A stretch of 54,018 bases of DNA, from positions 1-54,018 of the forward strand of contig JBAZHC010000019.1 of NCBI GenBank assembly GCA_041652575.1, read 5' to 3'. The position numbers were made by a program, and so were the translations under genes. This DNA is from Phycisphaerae bacterium. GTDB taxonomy: Bacteria; Planctomycetota; Phycisphaerae; Sedimentisphaerales; UBA12454. Within the stretch, counting starts at the first letter, position 1, and every line of letters starts with the position of its first letter. Under the pieces are notes generated by a model. The model was not told where the DNA came from, made no database searches, and saw only the letters and a list, made by a program, of their open reading frames with translations. Positions 1-7,954 of this stretch are shown piece after piece.

Positions 1-2
1 AC

Positions 3-108
3 GAGCCTCCATTGCAAAAAGGTTATTGCGAGCCGCAACAAGCGGGAACGCGTTAAATTTTTGGGACGTTGAATAACGATCCCGTATTATAACCGAGCTT
101 GGAGGCTC
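3..108. repeat. 9-bp inverted repeat bracketing the window edge
   Basis: GAGCCTCCA at 3-11 is mirrored by TGGAGGCTC at 100-108, about 90 bases apart. The pair lies just past the stop codon of the RHS remnant. It could be the edge of a small repeat element or of an RHS tip cassette. No gene is visible in 1-113, and the short arms could be chance. Confidence 0.3.
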
Positions 109-113
109 CGGTT

Positions 114-746
114 TCATAGCTTATCCGTGGTTTCAAGTTCAAGCAGTATCACCGGTAAATCCCCGACTACATCGACGATATATTTGCGAGCCACAGAGCT
201 CACAGAGGACACAGAGGATTTATAGACGCGATTGCCTGCCGGGTCGTACTTTATGCTAATTGAATTTGCGCCGATGGCTGCGGAGCGGAGTTTGTTATCC
301 CAATTGTATTCATAGTTCTGAGTGCTGAGTCCTGAGTTCTCAGTTTTAAGGTTGCCGTTTTCATCGTAAGAGATGTTATTGCTGTTAAGTGCTGTCATCT
401 CATTGCCCAGGTAAGAGAAGCTGTCGGGACTGCCGGAATTTATTGTCCTTTCATTCATATCCCCGTTTTTCTGGTAATCATAATCTCCTGTCCAGCTATT
501 GCCGCCGATATTGCCTATACTGGCGTAAGTTAACTGCTATAGGCTATCATAACCGAAGGAAAGCGAATGTTCAATAGTGGAGTTGTCGGGTTTTGTAAGG
601 GTTTCAAAGGCTGATTTGAGCCTGCCAAGGCCGTCAATCCTTCCTGGACCTGCGGCATTAAAGCTGAATGTCGGGGCGGTAACGCCAAAGCCGCTTGTAC
701 CAAAGCCAGTCAGCATATTATCATTATTGTTGGGATAATAGATAGC
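114..746 (-). pseudogene. RHS/YD-repeat protein remnant
   Basis: The minus-strand frame from 746 down to 114 reads as an RHS/YD-repeat protein: NMLTGFGTSGFG, RIDGLGRL, YDENGNLKTE, YNWDNKLRSA and IKYDPAGNRVYKS are typical cell-surface YD-repeat wording. The frame is closed by an in-frame TAG at 537-539 (after SFGYDSL), and no start codon or upstream body is present, so this is a decayed 3' fragment. A start at 458 would give 114 residues but is unlikely to be a real gene. The frame begins directly after the stop codon of the neighbouring 1189-residue gene and in the same phase, which suggests a deletion or recombination joint. The residues SSVSSVSSVA come from a dispersed CTCTGTG-type repeat. 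Function, if any, is unknown. Confidence 0.7.
189..219 (-). repeat. CTCTGTG-type dispersed repeat inside the RHS remnant
   Basis: On the minus strand this stretch reads as CTCTGTG/GAGCTCTGTGGCT units, matching copies at 23348-23403, 48017-48110 and 51482-51563. Here it is in frame with the RHS reading frame and encodes SSVSSVSSVA in place of ordinary YD-repeat sequence. Confidence 0.65.
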
Positions 747-3700
747 TTAGTTGGACTTAAGAATATCAATCAGTTGTTGTGCGTTTATGTCTGAGGCGAC
801 AATTTTTCCATCCGGCCCTATCAACACAACAGCGGCAGGGCTGTATCCCATTTTGTAAGCTGTAAAAATTGTATTCTCGCCATAGTCAACAAACGCCTGT
901 TTCCAGGCGCACTGTTTTTCCCGGAGATATTTTTCCGCAATCTCCTGATAAATTTTAGCATATTTTGCTGATATCGATACCGCTATGAATTCGACATTAG
1001 CGGTACTGCCATAATTTTTATAGGCATCGAAAATGCCGTCTATTTTAGCCTCGTTTTCAGGACTGTTTAAAACTCCGGAGCAGTTCCAGAAGACAAGAAC
1101 GACAAATTTACCGCGTAAGTCCGCTAATTTTACTGTTCCCGCTATTGTCGTTTCGAGCGTAAAATCAGGGGCATTACTATCGGCCCGCAGAGCCTGGCTT
1201 GCGGAAATTACCTCCAGCGTAACCTGTCCCAAATCCAAAGGCAGGTCGATATTCGATTCGTCAACCTGCGGTATAGTAAAATTAAACTTACCGTTAAGCA
1301 ATGGATTTTGATAATCGGCCTGTCCGTATCTGCCTTTTTTCTCCATAACATTAACAGTCATTGTATAATCGCCTTGTTCGATGTCTTCGGCCCTGAAACT
1401 GCCGTCAGAATCAATTATAACGCCGCTGTAGCTGGTGCGGATTTTTTTATCGCCGGCCTTTTGCATAGCTTCATTTAACTTTGCGTAGTAAGCTTTTCCA
1501 TCGCTGCTTTGCGACCAGTTCTTGTACCATTCGATAGACTGTTTTGCGGTCATGATATCGAAATTCGTCGGCTTTGGAATTTGTCCGACTAAACTGTATG
1601 CCTTTTCCATCAATGCCTGCCGGTTTGCCATCTGCTGCGGCTGGATGTGAGAGATAATTTCGAGCATTTTTTTATAAAACTCCTCGCCGGGCCAGATAAT
1701 TTTCCCGATAATCGCTCTGCCTTGTCCGCCTAAAACGACTTCAGTCGTCTGGTCGGGCAGAACGTTAATTTCCTGCCTTGCCGCGTTTGTACTCATCATA
1801 CGGTCTAAATCGCCAGAGTGAATTATTCTGCATACCTGATTTTGGCCGGGAATGACTTTTTCCATAACAAATTTACCATTCTGGTCGGTTGTCGTTCTGT
1901 TGGTATATTGGTAATTTATGTTATCACGGTTATTATATTTTGCGGAATTGTTCGCACGGATTTCCTGATTGACGGCAAGTTTAGAGCCGACATAAACAAC
2001 GCCTTCAATCCTGCCCCATTTTTCAAGATATATGGAAGGTTCCTGCGTAAATTCGCTGCTGTTTACATCCGCAAAACCTTCATCGCTTACTGCCACCAAT
2101 TTGAATTTTTCATTACAGTCCGGCAAAGTAAATTTTCCCTGTGAATCGGTAATCGCTTTTTCGGTTTGCTGCGGAGAGTCCTGTTTTCCATTTTCCAGAT
2201 TCAGCCAGTAATTTTTTCTGACTAAATAAACTGTTACTCCTTCACCCGCTTTGCCGTCAGGATTGTAAACGGCACCGGCCAGTTTATTTGCCTCCTCTTT
2301 GCCGATAACAAAATCATATTTTACAGTACCTTCATTATTGTCAAATAATCGCGACACGGCATATCTTCCGTCCGCAGTCTCGACTTTTAAAATATGCCTG
2401 TAATAGGGACTTGTAATTTGGAATTCATATTTGCCGTCCGTGAAGTGCTTTACGGCATACATATTACCTGTTTCCCAATGTATTCTGTTGTCATTTTCGG
2501 AAAACTTCAAACCTTTTGTAATGGTGAAATCTTTTACCGGCTCATTAGTCTGTGCAATTGTAACAGTTCCGGATATTACCAAGGGCGGATATAAAACAAT
2601 TTCATATTCCTTTTGGCCGGCAGTGAATATATTATTTCTTGAGGACATATACCCCTGTTTATAGAAATCAAATTTAACCGCATCGGCCGGTGCTTCATTC
2701 CATACAAATCTGCCGTCATTGTCAGTTTTGCCGTTCCAGTTAACCATTCGATAGCCTCTCCATTCATCGGCATTAAGAGAGGTGTTGGCAACCGGATTGC
2801 CGTTTACATCGACAACGCGGCCGCGAATAGTATTGGCCGGTGCAAGAACAAAATCTTCGGCTTGTGCAGCGTCCAGGACATTCAGTTCTTTCATATCCGG
2901 GGCGTAACCATTCGCCAGTACAGTAAGAACATTAAATCCCTGTTTTGCGTGGGCAAATTCATAATAGCCGCTGTCGTTGGTTTTTGTTTTGAGGTTGTCC
3001 GGGTTGTAGCGGTCTTCGCCGATAAATACCGATGCTTTTGCTATGGGTCTGTTTGCATTGTCTAAAACATAACCGTAAATCGCCGCTCCCTTCTTTACGG
3101 TAATAACAAATTCCCTGTTTTGCAGCATTTGAAGTTCCGAAGTATTGCTTTGCCGTATCCAGAATCTATTGTCTGCGTAATCTGAATGGGTGATTCGGAA
3201 GCCGATTTGCTGTCCTTCCAGCAATTCTGCGGGCAGCATATCGCATTGCCATTTTCCATCGGCGTCGGTTGTGATGGTGTAATCATTTAATCTCTGCCAG
3301 GGGCCGGTTTTCCGATTTTCTTCGGGCGTGTAAAGATTTATTGTGATATGAGCGTCTTTGACCGGCTCATTCTGGTCGTTTCTGACAATGCCCCCCATTA
3401 CGGTTCCTTTTTCAAGGTAGAACTCATATTCCTTCGGTATGACTCTATCTACTTCTTTGCCCCAGTTGAAATATAACGGTACGAACCCTTCTTTCTCAAC
3501 AGAAACGGAAAAATAATCTTCCTTTTTCTTCCCAAGTGTTACTTTGCAATATCCATTTGAGTCTGTGACGGATATTTTCTTGCCTGCCCCTTTGACCCTG
3601 GCATCTTTAATTGCTTCATCGGTTTGTTTGTCTATAACCCAGATTTCCACGAACGGCCAGTTATTGGGGTCATTCGGGTCGCCGGGATTAATTGTTTTAC

Positions 3701-4316
3701 TGATACTGTTCGGCTCATTTGATTCTTTTACGGCAGGGGCGGGTTTTGCATTTTTTACGGCCTGGATTTTTTTAACAGCTTCGGCAAAGGGATTTTCGCC
3801 GCTTTGCTGCCAGTTATCAGCCTCTTTTTTAAGGGCCTCTACGGCGCCGGCGGCTCCCATTTTCGCAAGATAATTCGCGGCGACGACTTTGGTTTCGTTA
3901 CTGGCGGTGTTAAGAACGGCTATAAGGCCGTTTATATCGCCTGCGGCGGCAAGTTTTGCGACGTCGATAGACGGCACAATTTCATTTTTAGTATCAGCCG
4001 TTTTAATTTCATCGGGAAGCGTGATTTGCTTTTTTTCGACTTCTTTCGTGAGGAGTTGCTCCGGAGTGTTTTTGTCCTCCGCAGGTTTATTCAAAAGGCA
4101 AATACCGCAAATTATAATAATTATCGCTGCGATTGCGGCGGCGATTTTGAATTTAAATGAAATGACCGATGATTTTCCAGTGTTTTCTTTCATATCAGCG
4201 TTCCTCAATAAATTTTCCATAATTTCTTTTTTCGTATCTGCCGGCAGTGATTGTTCCGGTTCTGCCATGCCGAGCAGTTTTTTCAGATTTTCATCGAGAT
4301 GATTTCGTTTTTTCAT
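747..4316 (-). CDS. Membrane-anchored multi-domain regulator with carboxypeptidase-regulatory-like repeats and C-terminal redoxin domain
   Basis: The product has 1189 residues. Residues 1-50 form a short cytoplasmic segment that probably contacts the sigma factor encoded just upstream. One membrane helix lies at about 57-76 (AAAIAAIIIIICGICLL). A helical HEAT-like stretch follows at about 115-190, then many beta-rich units of carboxypeptidase D regulatory-like type (for example VVDVNGNPVANTSL, VYNPDGKAGEGVTVYLV). The C-terminal ~140 residues look like a thioredoxin/AhpC-TSA fold (APDFTLETT, FVVLVFWNCSGV). The usual CxxC is reduced to one cysteine in FWNCSGV, so classical disulfide exchange is doubtful. 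The gene overlaps the ECF sigma gene by ATGA, implying translational coupling. An anti-sigma or envelope-sensing role is inference from that arrangement. Confidence 0.75.
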   Translation of the reverse strand: MKKRNHLDENLKKLLGMAEPEQSLPADTKKEIMENLLRNADMKENTGKSSVISFKFKIAAAIAAIIIIICGICLLNKPAEDKNTPEQLLTKEVEKKQITLPDEIKTADTKNEIVPSIDVAKLAAAGDINGLIAVLNTASNETKVVAANYLAKMGAAGAVEALKKEADNWQQSGENPFAEAVKKIQAVKNAKPAPAVKESNEPNSISKTINPGDPNDPNNWPFVEIWVIDKQTDEAIKDARVKGAGKKISVTDSNGYCKVTLGKKKEDYFSVSVEKEGFVPLYFNWGKEVDRVIPKEYEFYLEKGTVMGGIVRNDQNEPVKDAHITINLYTPEENRKTGPWQRLNDYTITTDADGKWQCDMLPAELLEGQQIGFRITHSDYADNRFWIRQSNTSELQMLQNREFVITVKKGAAIYGYVLDNANRPIAKASVFIGEDRYNPDNLKTKTNDSGYYEFAHAKQGFNVLTVLANGYAPDMKELNVLDAAQAEDFVLAPANTIRGRVVDVNGNPVANTSLNADEWRGYRMVNWNGKTDNDGRFVWNEAPADAVKFDFYKQGYMSSRNNIFTAGQKEYEIVLYPPLVISGTVTIAQTNEPVKDFTITKGLKFSENDNRIHWETGNMYAVKHFTDGKYEFQITSPYYRHILKVETADGRYAVSRLFDNNEGTVKYDFVIGKEEANKLAGAVYNPDGKAGEGVTVYLVRKNYWLNLENGKQDSPQQTEKAITDSQGKFTLPDCNEKFKLVAVSDEGFADVNSSEFTQEPSIYLEKWGRIEGVVYVGSKLAVNQEIRANNSAKYNNRDNINYQYTNRTTTDQNGKFVMEKVIPGQNQVCRIIHSGDLDRMMSTNAARQEINVLPDQTTEVVLGGQGRAIIGKIIWPGEEFYKKMLEIISHIQPQQMANRQALMEKAYSLVGQIPKPTNFDIMTAKQSIEWYKNWSQSSDGKAYYAKLNEAMQKAGDKKIRTSYSGVIIDSDGSFRAEDIEQGDYTMTVNVMEKKGRYGQADYQNPLLNGKFNFTIPQVDESNIDLPLDLGQVTLEVISASQALRADSNAPDFTLETTIAGTVKLADLRGKFVVLVFWNCSGVLNSPENEAKIDGIFDAYKNYGSTANVEFIAVSISAKYAKIYQEIAEKYLREKQCAWKQAFVDYGENTIFTAYKMGYSPAAVVLIGPDGKIVASDINAQQLIDILKSN

Positions 4317-4888
4317 AATGTCCGCCTTTCGGAACAGCAGGGACTGTGCAGTGATTTTGAATTTTTCAGGAAAGCTTTTTTAAAGGCGTTTCTTGCCCTG
4401 TGGAGAGTGATTTTTACCACAATTTTGCTTTGCCTGTTGTCTTCTGCGATTTGTTTAATCATTTTTTGCCGGCAGTAAAACTGGTTAAGCACATCCCTGT
4501 ATTTTTCCGGCAGGCCTGCCAGAGTTATCTGTACAAGTTCTGCCGTTTCCTGCTTTTCGATTATTTCATCCGGCAGCGGTTCGTCTGCGATTTTTTCGAT
4601 AACTGCCGTAAGTTCGCCATCGCCGCTATCCGGCGAGAAATTTGCGAATTTTTCTTTTTGCCTTAGCGCGTTTTTGATATGGTTCCTGCTCAGCAGTATC
4701 AGCCAGGTCAGGACAGTGCCCTTTGAAGACTGGTATTTGTTAATATTTTCAAGAGCCTCTAAAAAGGTTGCCTGCAGTACATCAGCGGCCGTTTGCCGGT
4801 TTTTTTCAACTCTTGTATAAACAAACGCATAGACACTGTCTGCATAGGTTAGAAACCATTTTTCTATCATTTCCCGCTCTTTATCCAT
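4313..4888 (-). CDS. ECF-type RNA polymerase sigma factor
   Basis: The 191-residue protein has the sigma-70 region 2 (YADSVYAFVYTRVEKNRQTAADVLQATFLEAL) and, after a linker rich in Asp and Glu, a region 4 helix-turn-helix (LPEKYRDVLNQFYCRQKMIKQIAEDNRQSKIVVKITLHRARNAFKKAF). This is the layout of extracytoplasmic-function sigma factors. It directs RNA polymerase to a dedicated set of promoters. Its stop codon overlaps the start of the large membrane regulator (ATGA), so the pair probably forms a sigma/anti-sigma unit. The last ~15 residues (SLHSPCCSERRTL) are cysteine-containing and of unknown role. Confidence 0.85.
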   Translation of the reverse strand: MDKEREMIEKWFLTYADSVYAFVYTRVEKNRQTAADVLQATFLEALENINKYQSSKGTVLTWLILLSRNHIKNALRQKEKFANFSPDSGDGELTAVIEKIADEPLPDEIIEKQETAELVQITLAGLPEKYRDVLNQFYCRQKMIKQIAEDNRQSKIVVKITLHRARNAFKKAFLKNSKSLHSPCCSERRTL

Positions 4889-5140
4889 AAAGATTTTCTG
4901 CCATTGCTGTTTTATCTTCTGTTGATATTAAATGTAACTGACCAGCGTAAAGGTTACACAAAAAATCGACTTTTTTGCATAAAATTTCCTAATATGTGTT
5001 TTTTTTGCTGCTTTTATGTGTACCGACAACGACCCGACGCGAAACTTTGCGGCATTATTTATTTATCGGAACTAAACATCTTTAAAAAAAATCTGGCAAT
5101 AAATCCACTTTTTTTCGGACCATAGTTTCATTTTTGTTAA

Positions 5141-5167
5141 TTTGGGCAATTTTGAGGGTCTTATAAT
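5141..5167 (+). promoter_or_regulatory. Putative promoter of the secretion operon
   Basis: TATAAT at 5162-5167 is preceded by TTTGGG at 5141-5146 with a 15-base spacer. The -10 matches consensus, the -35 is weak. It faces the secretion operon and would leave a leader of about 160 bases. This is inference from consensus only. Confidence 0.25.
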
Positions 5168-5248
5168 AATTAAAACTATGCAAAAAACGCATTTTTACTG
5201 CAACGGCACAGCATCATGTTAAGTCGTTTTTTTATTGTGTCGATTTAG

Positions 5249-5280
5249 ACGTAACAGCCCATATTGACAATAAGTTACGT
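5249..5280. promoter_or_regulatory. Inverted repeat ACGTAAC-N18-GTTACGT upstream of secretion operon
   Basis: Perfect 7-bp arms at 5249-5255 and 5274-5280 sit just before the first gene of the operon. It could be a dyad operator for a regulator, but no regulator is identified and chance is possible. Confidence 0.3.
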
Positions 5281-5334
5281 TAGTTGGCTGAACGTGTTGT
5301 ACAACAAATTTTATGGTGCCAGGGAATGAGCCTT

Positions 5335-6858
5335 ATGTCAGGTATACTGGAAAAACTGTGTTGGGGCCGGGCCATCGGTGTGTATTTTCACGGTGACCGT
5401 GTAAGTATTACTGATGTTGGTAATACGATCAAGGGTCTGGCTACGCTTAATCAGCAATCATTTGAAATTGGTGACGAGGACCCGGTCCAGTCACTGTCGA
5501 ACATACTGCAGGAATACATAAAAAATCGCGGCGGTAAAAACACTCCGGTTTGTTTGGGTCTTAAACCTGAACAGGCTTTTTTCATAACATCAGCGGCAGA
5601 GTGCGAACAACAGGAACAGCTTCGCGACAAGCTTCTCGATTATGCGGGATTCCGCACAGCAGAAGAACGAAACGAAGTTGTTGCCGACTATTTCAAAATA
5701 AACAAAGTGAAATCATCCGCAGGCCAGTTGTGGAGCGTGGGCGTATGCCAAAAAGAAAATTCCAAGGGACTTTATAATGCAATTGGTCAGGCAGGTTTTA
5801 AGCATTTTTCATTGAAACCTACGCCGTGGGCCATGGCGGCATTTTCAGCAAAGCTGCCTAAGAAAAGCAAAAGCTGGAAAGTTTTGATACATATATTTCT
5901 CAATGAAACCGGCGGATTAGCAGTGCTGGTTGTTGAGAAAAATATTATGTGCTGGAAAATATTCGCGTTTTCGCAATCAGAGCCTATGGACAAAATAGAA
6001 TCCGCCATAAGAAGCATTTTGATACAAAGTACCGTGACTCTGTTCCGGCCGATGGTTGATGGAATAGTTCTGGAAGGGCCGAAGGCGGGAAAATTTGGCC
6101 AGGAAGTTTATGACAGATTTGGCATCGAAACAGCAGCAGTCGAAGGCCCGGAATTTGCCGATTTCCAATTCAGCCACAGCCTGGCGATGTCGGCCCGACA
6201 CAGAGAGGTAACACAATTTGATATCTTCCGTGAATTACGGCCCAAGCCAACCTTAAAACAGATGTTCCCCTGGAAACTTGCGGCAATGGTAGTATTTGCG
6301 GCCTGCTGTATGGCCTTTATGATGTGGCAAAGAACTTCGAGGTTAACCGAGAGCTATATCAATTTCAAGAAACAGAATGCGGCATACAAATGGGCTCAAA
6401 AGAAAACTACAAGAGAGCTTGCCAGCGAAAAGTTATCTCTTCTGACAGAGACACAGGCGGTAGAAAAATTTCTTTCGACGCGAATAATCTGGAGCGATTA
6501 TTTACGTGATTTGCCGACCCGGCTTCCTCCCAACGTGAGTATTTCCAATATCTGGGCGGTGTGTGAATATGCGGATTCGTCGAAGAAAGTGGCCGGACGA
6601 AAAAAGATAAACAGGTCCATGTCGCTGCGAGGAATGACTTTATTTGATAAGGGCCGGGCATCACCGGAAGATATAGAGGCTTTTATGGAATCATTAAAAA
6701 AAGTTGATTTGCTGCAGAGAGATTTTCCAAACGTTCAATTGGCAGATATAAAATGGCGGCGTCAGGGCGACAGTGACGTAGCAACGTTTACGGTTATGGC
6801 TTCGCCGGATAAGTCTGCAAAAGGCAAGAAACAAGAAAAAGGCGGTTCTGAAGGATAA
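5335..6858 (+). CDS. GspL/PilM-PilN-like inner-membrane assembly protein of type II secretion/type IV pilus
   Basis: The first ~300 residues resemble the actin-like PilM/GspL cytoplasmic fold (IGVYFHGDRVSITDV near the start). One membrane helix follows at about 313-331 (AAMVVFAACCMAFMMW), then a coiled and ferredoxin-like periplasmic part as in PilN or GspL. In such systems this protein links the ATPase to the periplasmic platform. The frame is open from a TTG at 5284, and another ATG is at 5326. The ATG at 5335 is chosen because AGGGA lies nine bases upstream. It is the first gene of the operon, five bases before the PilO-like gene. The family assignment rests on fold-like features and position. 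Confidence 0.7.
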   Translation: MSGILEKLCWGRAIGVYFHGDRVSITDVGNTIKGLATLNQQSFEIGDEDPVQSLSNILQEYIKNRGGKNTPVCLGLKPEQAFFITSAAECEQQEQLRDKLLDYAGFRTAEERNEVVADYFKINKVKSSAGQLWSVGVCQKENSKGLYNAIGQAGFKHFSLKPTPWAMAAFSAKLPKKSKSWKVLIHIFLNETGGLAVLVVEKNIMCWKIFAFSQSEPMDKIESAIRSILIQSTVTLFRPMVDGIVLEGPKAGKFGQEVYDRFGIETAAVEGPEFADFQFSHSLAMSARHREVTQFDIFRELRPKPTLKQMFPWKLAAMVVFAACCMAFMMWQRTSRLTESYINFKKQNAAYKWAQKKTTRELASEKLSLLTETQAVEKFLSTRIIWSDYLRDLPTRLPPNVSISNIWAVCEYADSSKKVAGRKKINRSMSLRGMTLFDKGRASPEDIEAFMESLKKVDLLQRDFPNVQLADIKWRRQGDSDVATFTVMASPDKSAKGKKQEKGGSEG

Positions 6859-6863
6859 GTATT

Positions 6864-7403
6864 ATGGATCTTGGTCTGGATAAAGAGAAAATTATGCGAT
6901 ACAAGGCTCTGTTTGAGCGGCATCTTGGCAGTCCCGTGAAGATGCGTCTTGCCACAATGGGCGGCTTGCTTGTCCTGACTATAGTTCTGGTTTATATGCC
7001 TCTTTCCAAGGAAATCAAGAAAAGCAAAAAACTTCTTTCGTCGGAAAAAGAACGTAATAGCTGTATTATGGAACATGAAAAGCTTCAAAAGCAGGTTGAG
7101 ATTTTTCATTCAATTATCGGAGAAAAATCCGACACAAATGAATGGGTTCAATATCTGCTTGACGGTATGAGGAAATTTCCGGTCAAACTGAAGGGAATGG
7201 AGTCTAAGCAGCAGCGCAAGGTCGGTCCGTACCGGGCCGCGGCCTTGTCGATGGAAATCGAGGGTACTTTCGCCGAACTTAAAAAATATGTTGAGTGGGT
7301 AGAAAGTTCGCCGCGTCTTGTTCGAATCGATACGCTGCAGATCGAGCAAAGATCGAGCGGCCTGTTATTGAAAATTCTTGTTCTTGGAATTGTGCCGAAA
7401 TAA
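6864..7403 (+). CDS. PilO/GspM-like periplasmic assembly protein
   Basis: The 179-residue protein has a short cytoplasmic N terminus, one membrane helix at about 35-50 (LVLTIVLVYMPL) and a coiled coil (about 50-85) leading into a small periplasmic alpha/beta domain (AAALSMEIEGTFAELKKYVEWVESSPRLVRIDTLQI). That last stretch is the classic PilO signature. PilO/GspM pairs with PilN/GspL to form the inner-membrane alignment complex. AAGG lies upstream at workable spacing. Its stop overlaps the next start (TAATG). Confidence 0.75.
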   Translation: MDLGLDKEKIMRYKALFERHLGSPVKMRLATMGGLLVLTIVLVYMPLSKEIKKSKKLLSSEKERNSCIMEHEKLQKQVEIFHSIIGEKSDTNEWVQYLLDGMRKFPVKLKGMESKQQRKVGPYRAAALSMEIEGTFAELKKYVEWVESSPRLVRIDTLQIEQRSSGLLLKILVLGIVPK

Positions 7404-7954
7404 TGATGGAAATGCTAAATAGATTTGCGGTGTTTATTATTATCGGGGTTATCGGATACCTTGCATACTCTTCGCTGAATGAGCCTGTATCGACTAAAGC
7501 CGCAGAGAATAAGAACATACCAGTTATTACAAAGAAAATGATATCGCCGGTACTTATTGAACCGGAGAATCGTGCCAGCCCGATTGATAGAGACCCGTTT
7601 GCATCGAGCTGGAACAATATATCTCCGGTCGTATCCAGACAGGTTGGCGGCAGCGATGATAATAGTAAAAATCCCGCTTTCTCGGAAAAGCTGATGGGAA
7701 TACTCGGCGGCTCTGATGGTCAGAATCTGGCTTTAATCGGCGGCGAAGTCTATGGCGTCGATTCATCTGTCAATCTGTCGGATTCGGGAGAGCCATGGCA
7801 GGTTAGCTCAATAGATGATGAATCAGTGGTTCTGACTCGTGATGGAATTCGGAAAGTTCTAAGAATAACAGACAATTACAATGATACCAATGATAGCAAT
7901 GATATTCAGGCGGCTATTTCTGCGACTGAAGCGGAAAAGGAGTTCGGGCAATGA
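7403..7954 (+). CDS. PilP/GspC-like periplasmic connector protein
   Basis: The gene encodes 183 residues from an ATG at 7403 that overlaps the PilO-like stop by one base. An N-terminal helix (FAVFIIIGVIGYLAYSSL) anchors it. A disordered linker contains DRDPF, a motif seen in PilP and GspC proteins, and a small beta domain follows (LMGILGGSDGQNLALIGGEVYGV, VVLTRDGIRKVLRI). PilP and GspC link the inner-membrane platform to the secretin. A longer frame from 7295 is less likely because it overlaps the PilO gene by more than 100 bases and would put the helix inside the protein. It overlaps gspE by four bases (ATGA). Confidence 0.65.
   Translation: MMEMLNRFAVFIIIGVIGYLAYSSLNEPVSTKAAENKNIPVITKKMISPVLIEPENRASPIDRDPFASSWNNISPVVSRQVGGSDDNSKNPAFSEKLMGILGGSDGQNLALIGGEVYGVDSSVNLSDSGEPWQVSSIDDESVVLTRDGIRKVLRITDNYNDTNDSNDIQAAISATEAEKEFGQ

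Larger units (their letters stand above)
4889..5334. other. Divergent intergenic region between sigma factor and secretion operon
   Basis: About 445 bases lie between the minus-strand sigma gene and the plus-strand secretion operon. The stretch is AT-rich and holds no convincing gene; a 73-codon frame at 4904-5125 has no protein-like composition. It should carry promoters for both directions. A TATAAT-like box and an ACGTAAC/GTTACGT inverted repeat are listed separately. Confidence 0.5.

Noticed and set aside
3544..4302. Several open plus-strand frames opposite the large minus-strand regulator gene
   Set aside because: They are shadows of the real gene: no ribosome sites, odd composition, and they overlap one another in different frames.
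4904..5125. 73-codon plus-strand frame in the divergent intergenic region
   Set aside because: Composition is Phe/Cys/Tyr-rich as expected from AT-rich DNA, with no ribosome site or recognisable motif.
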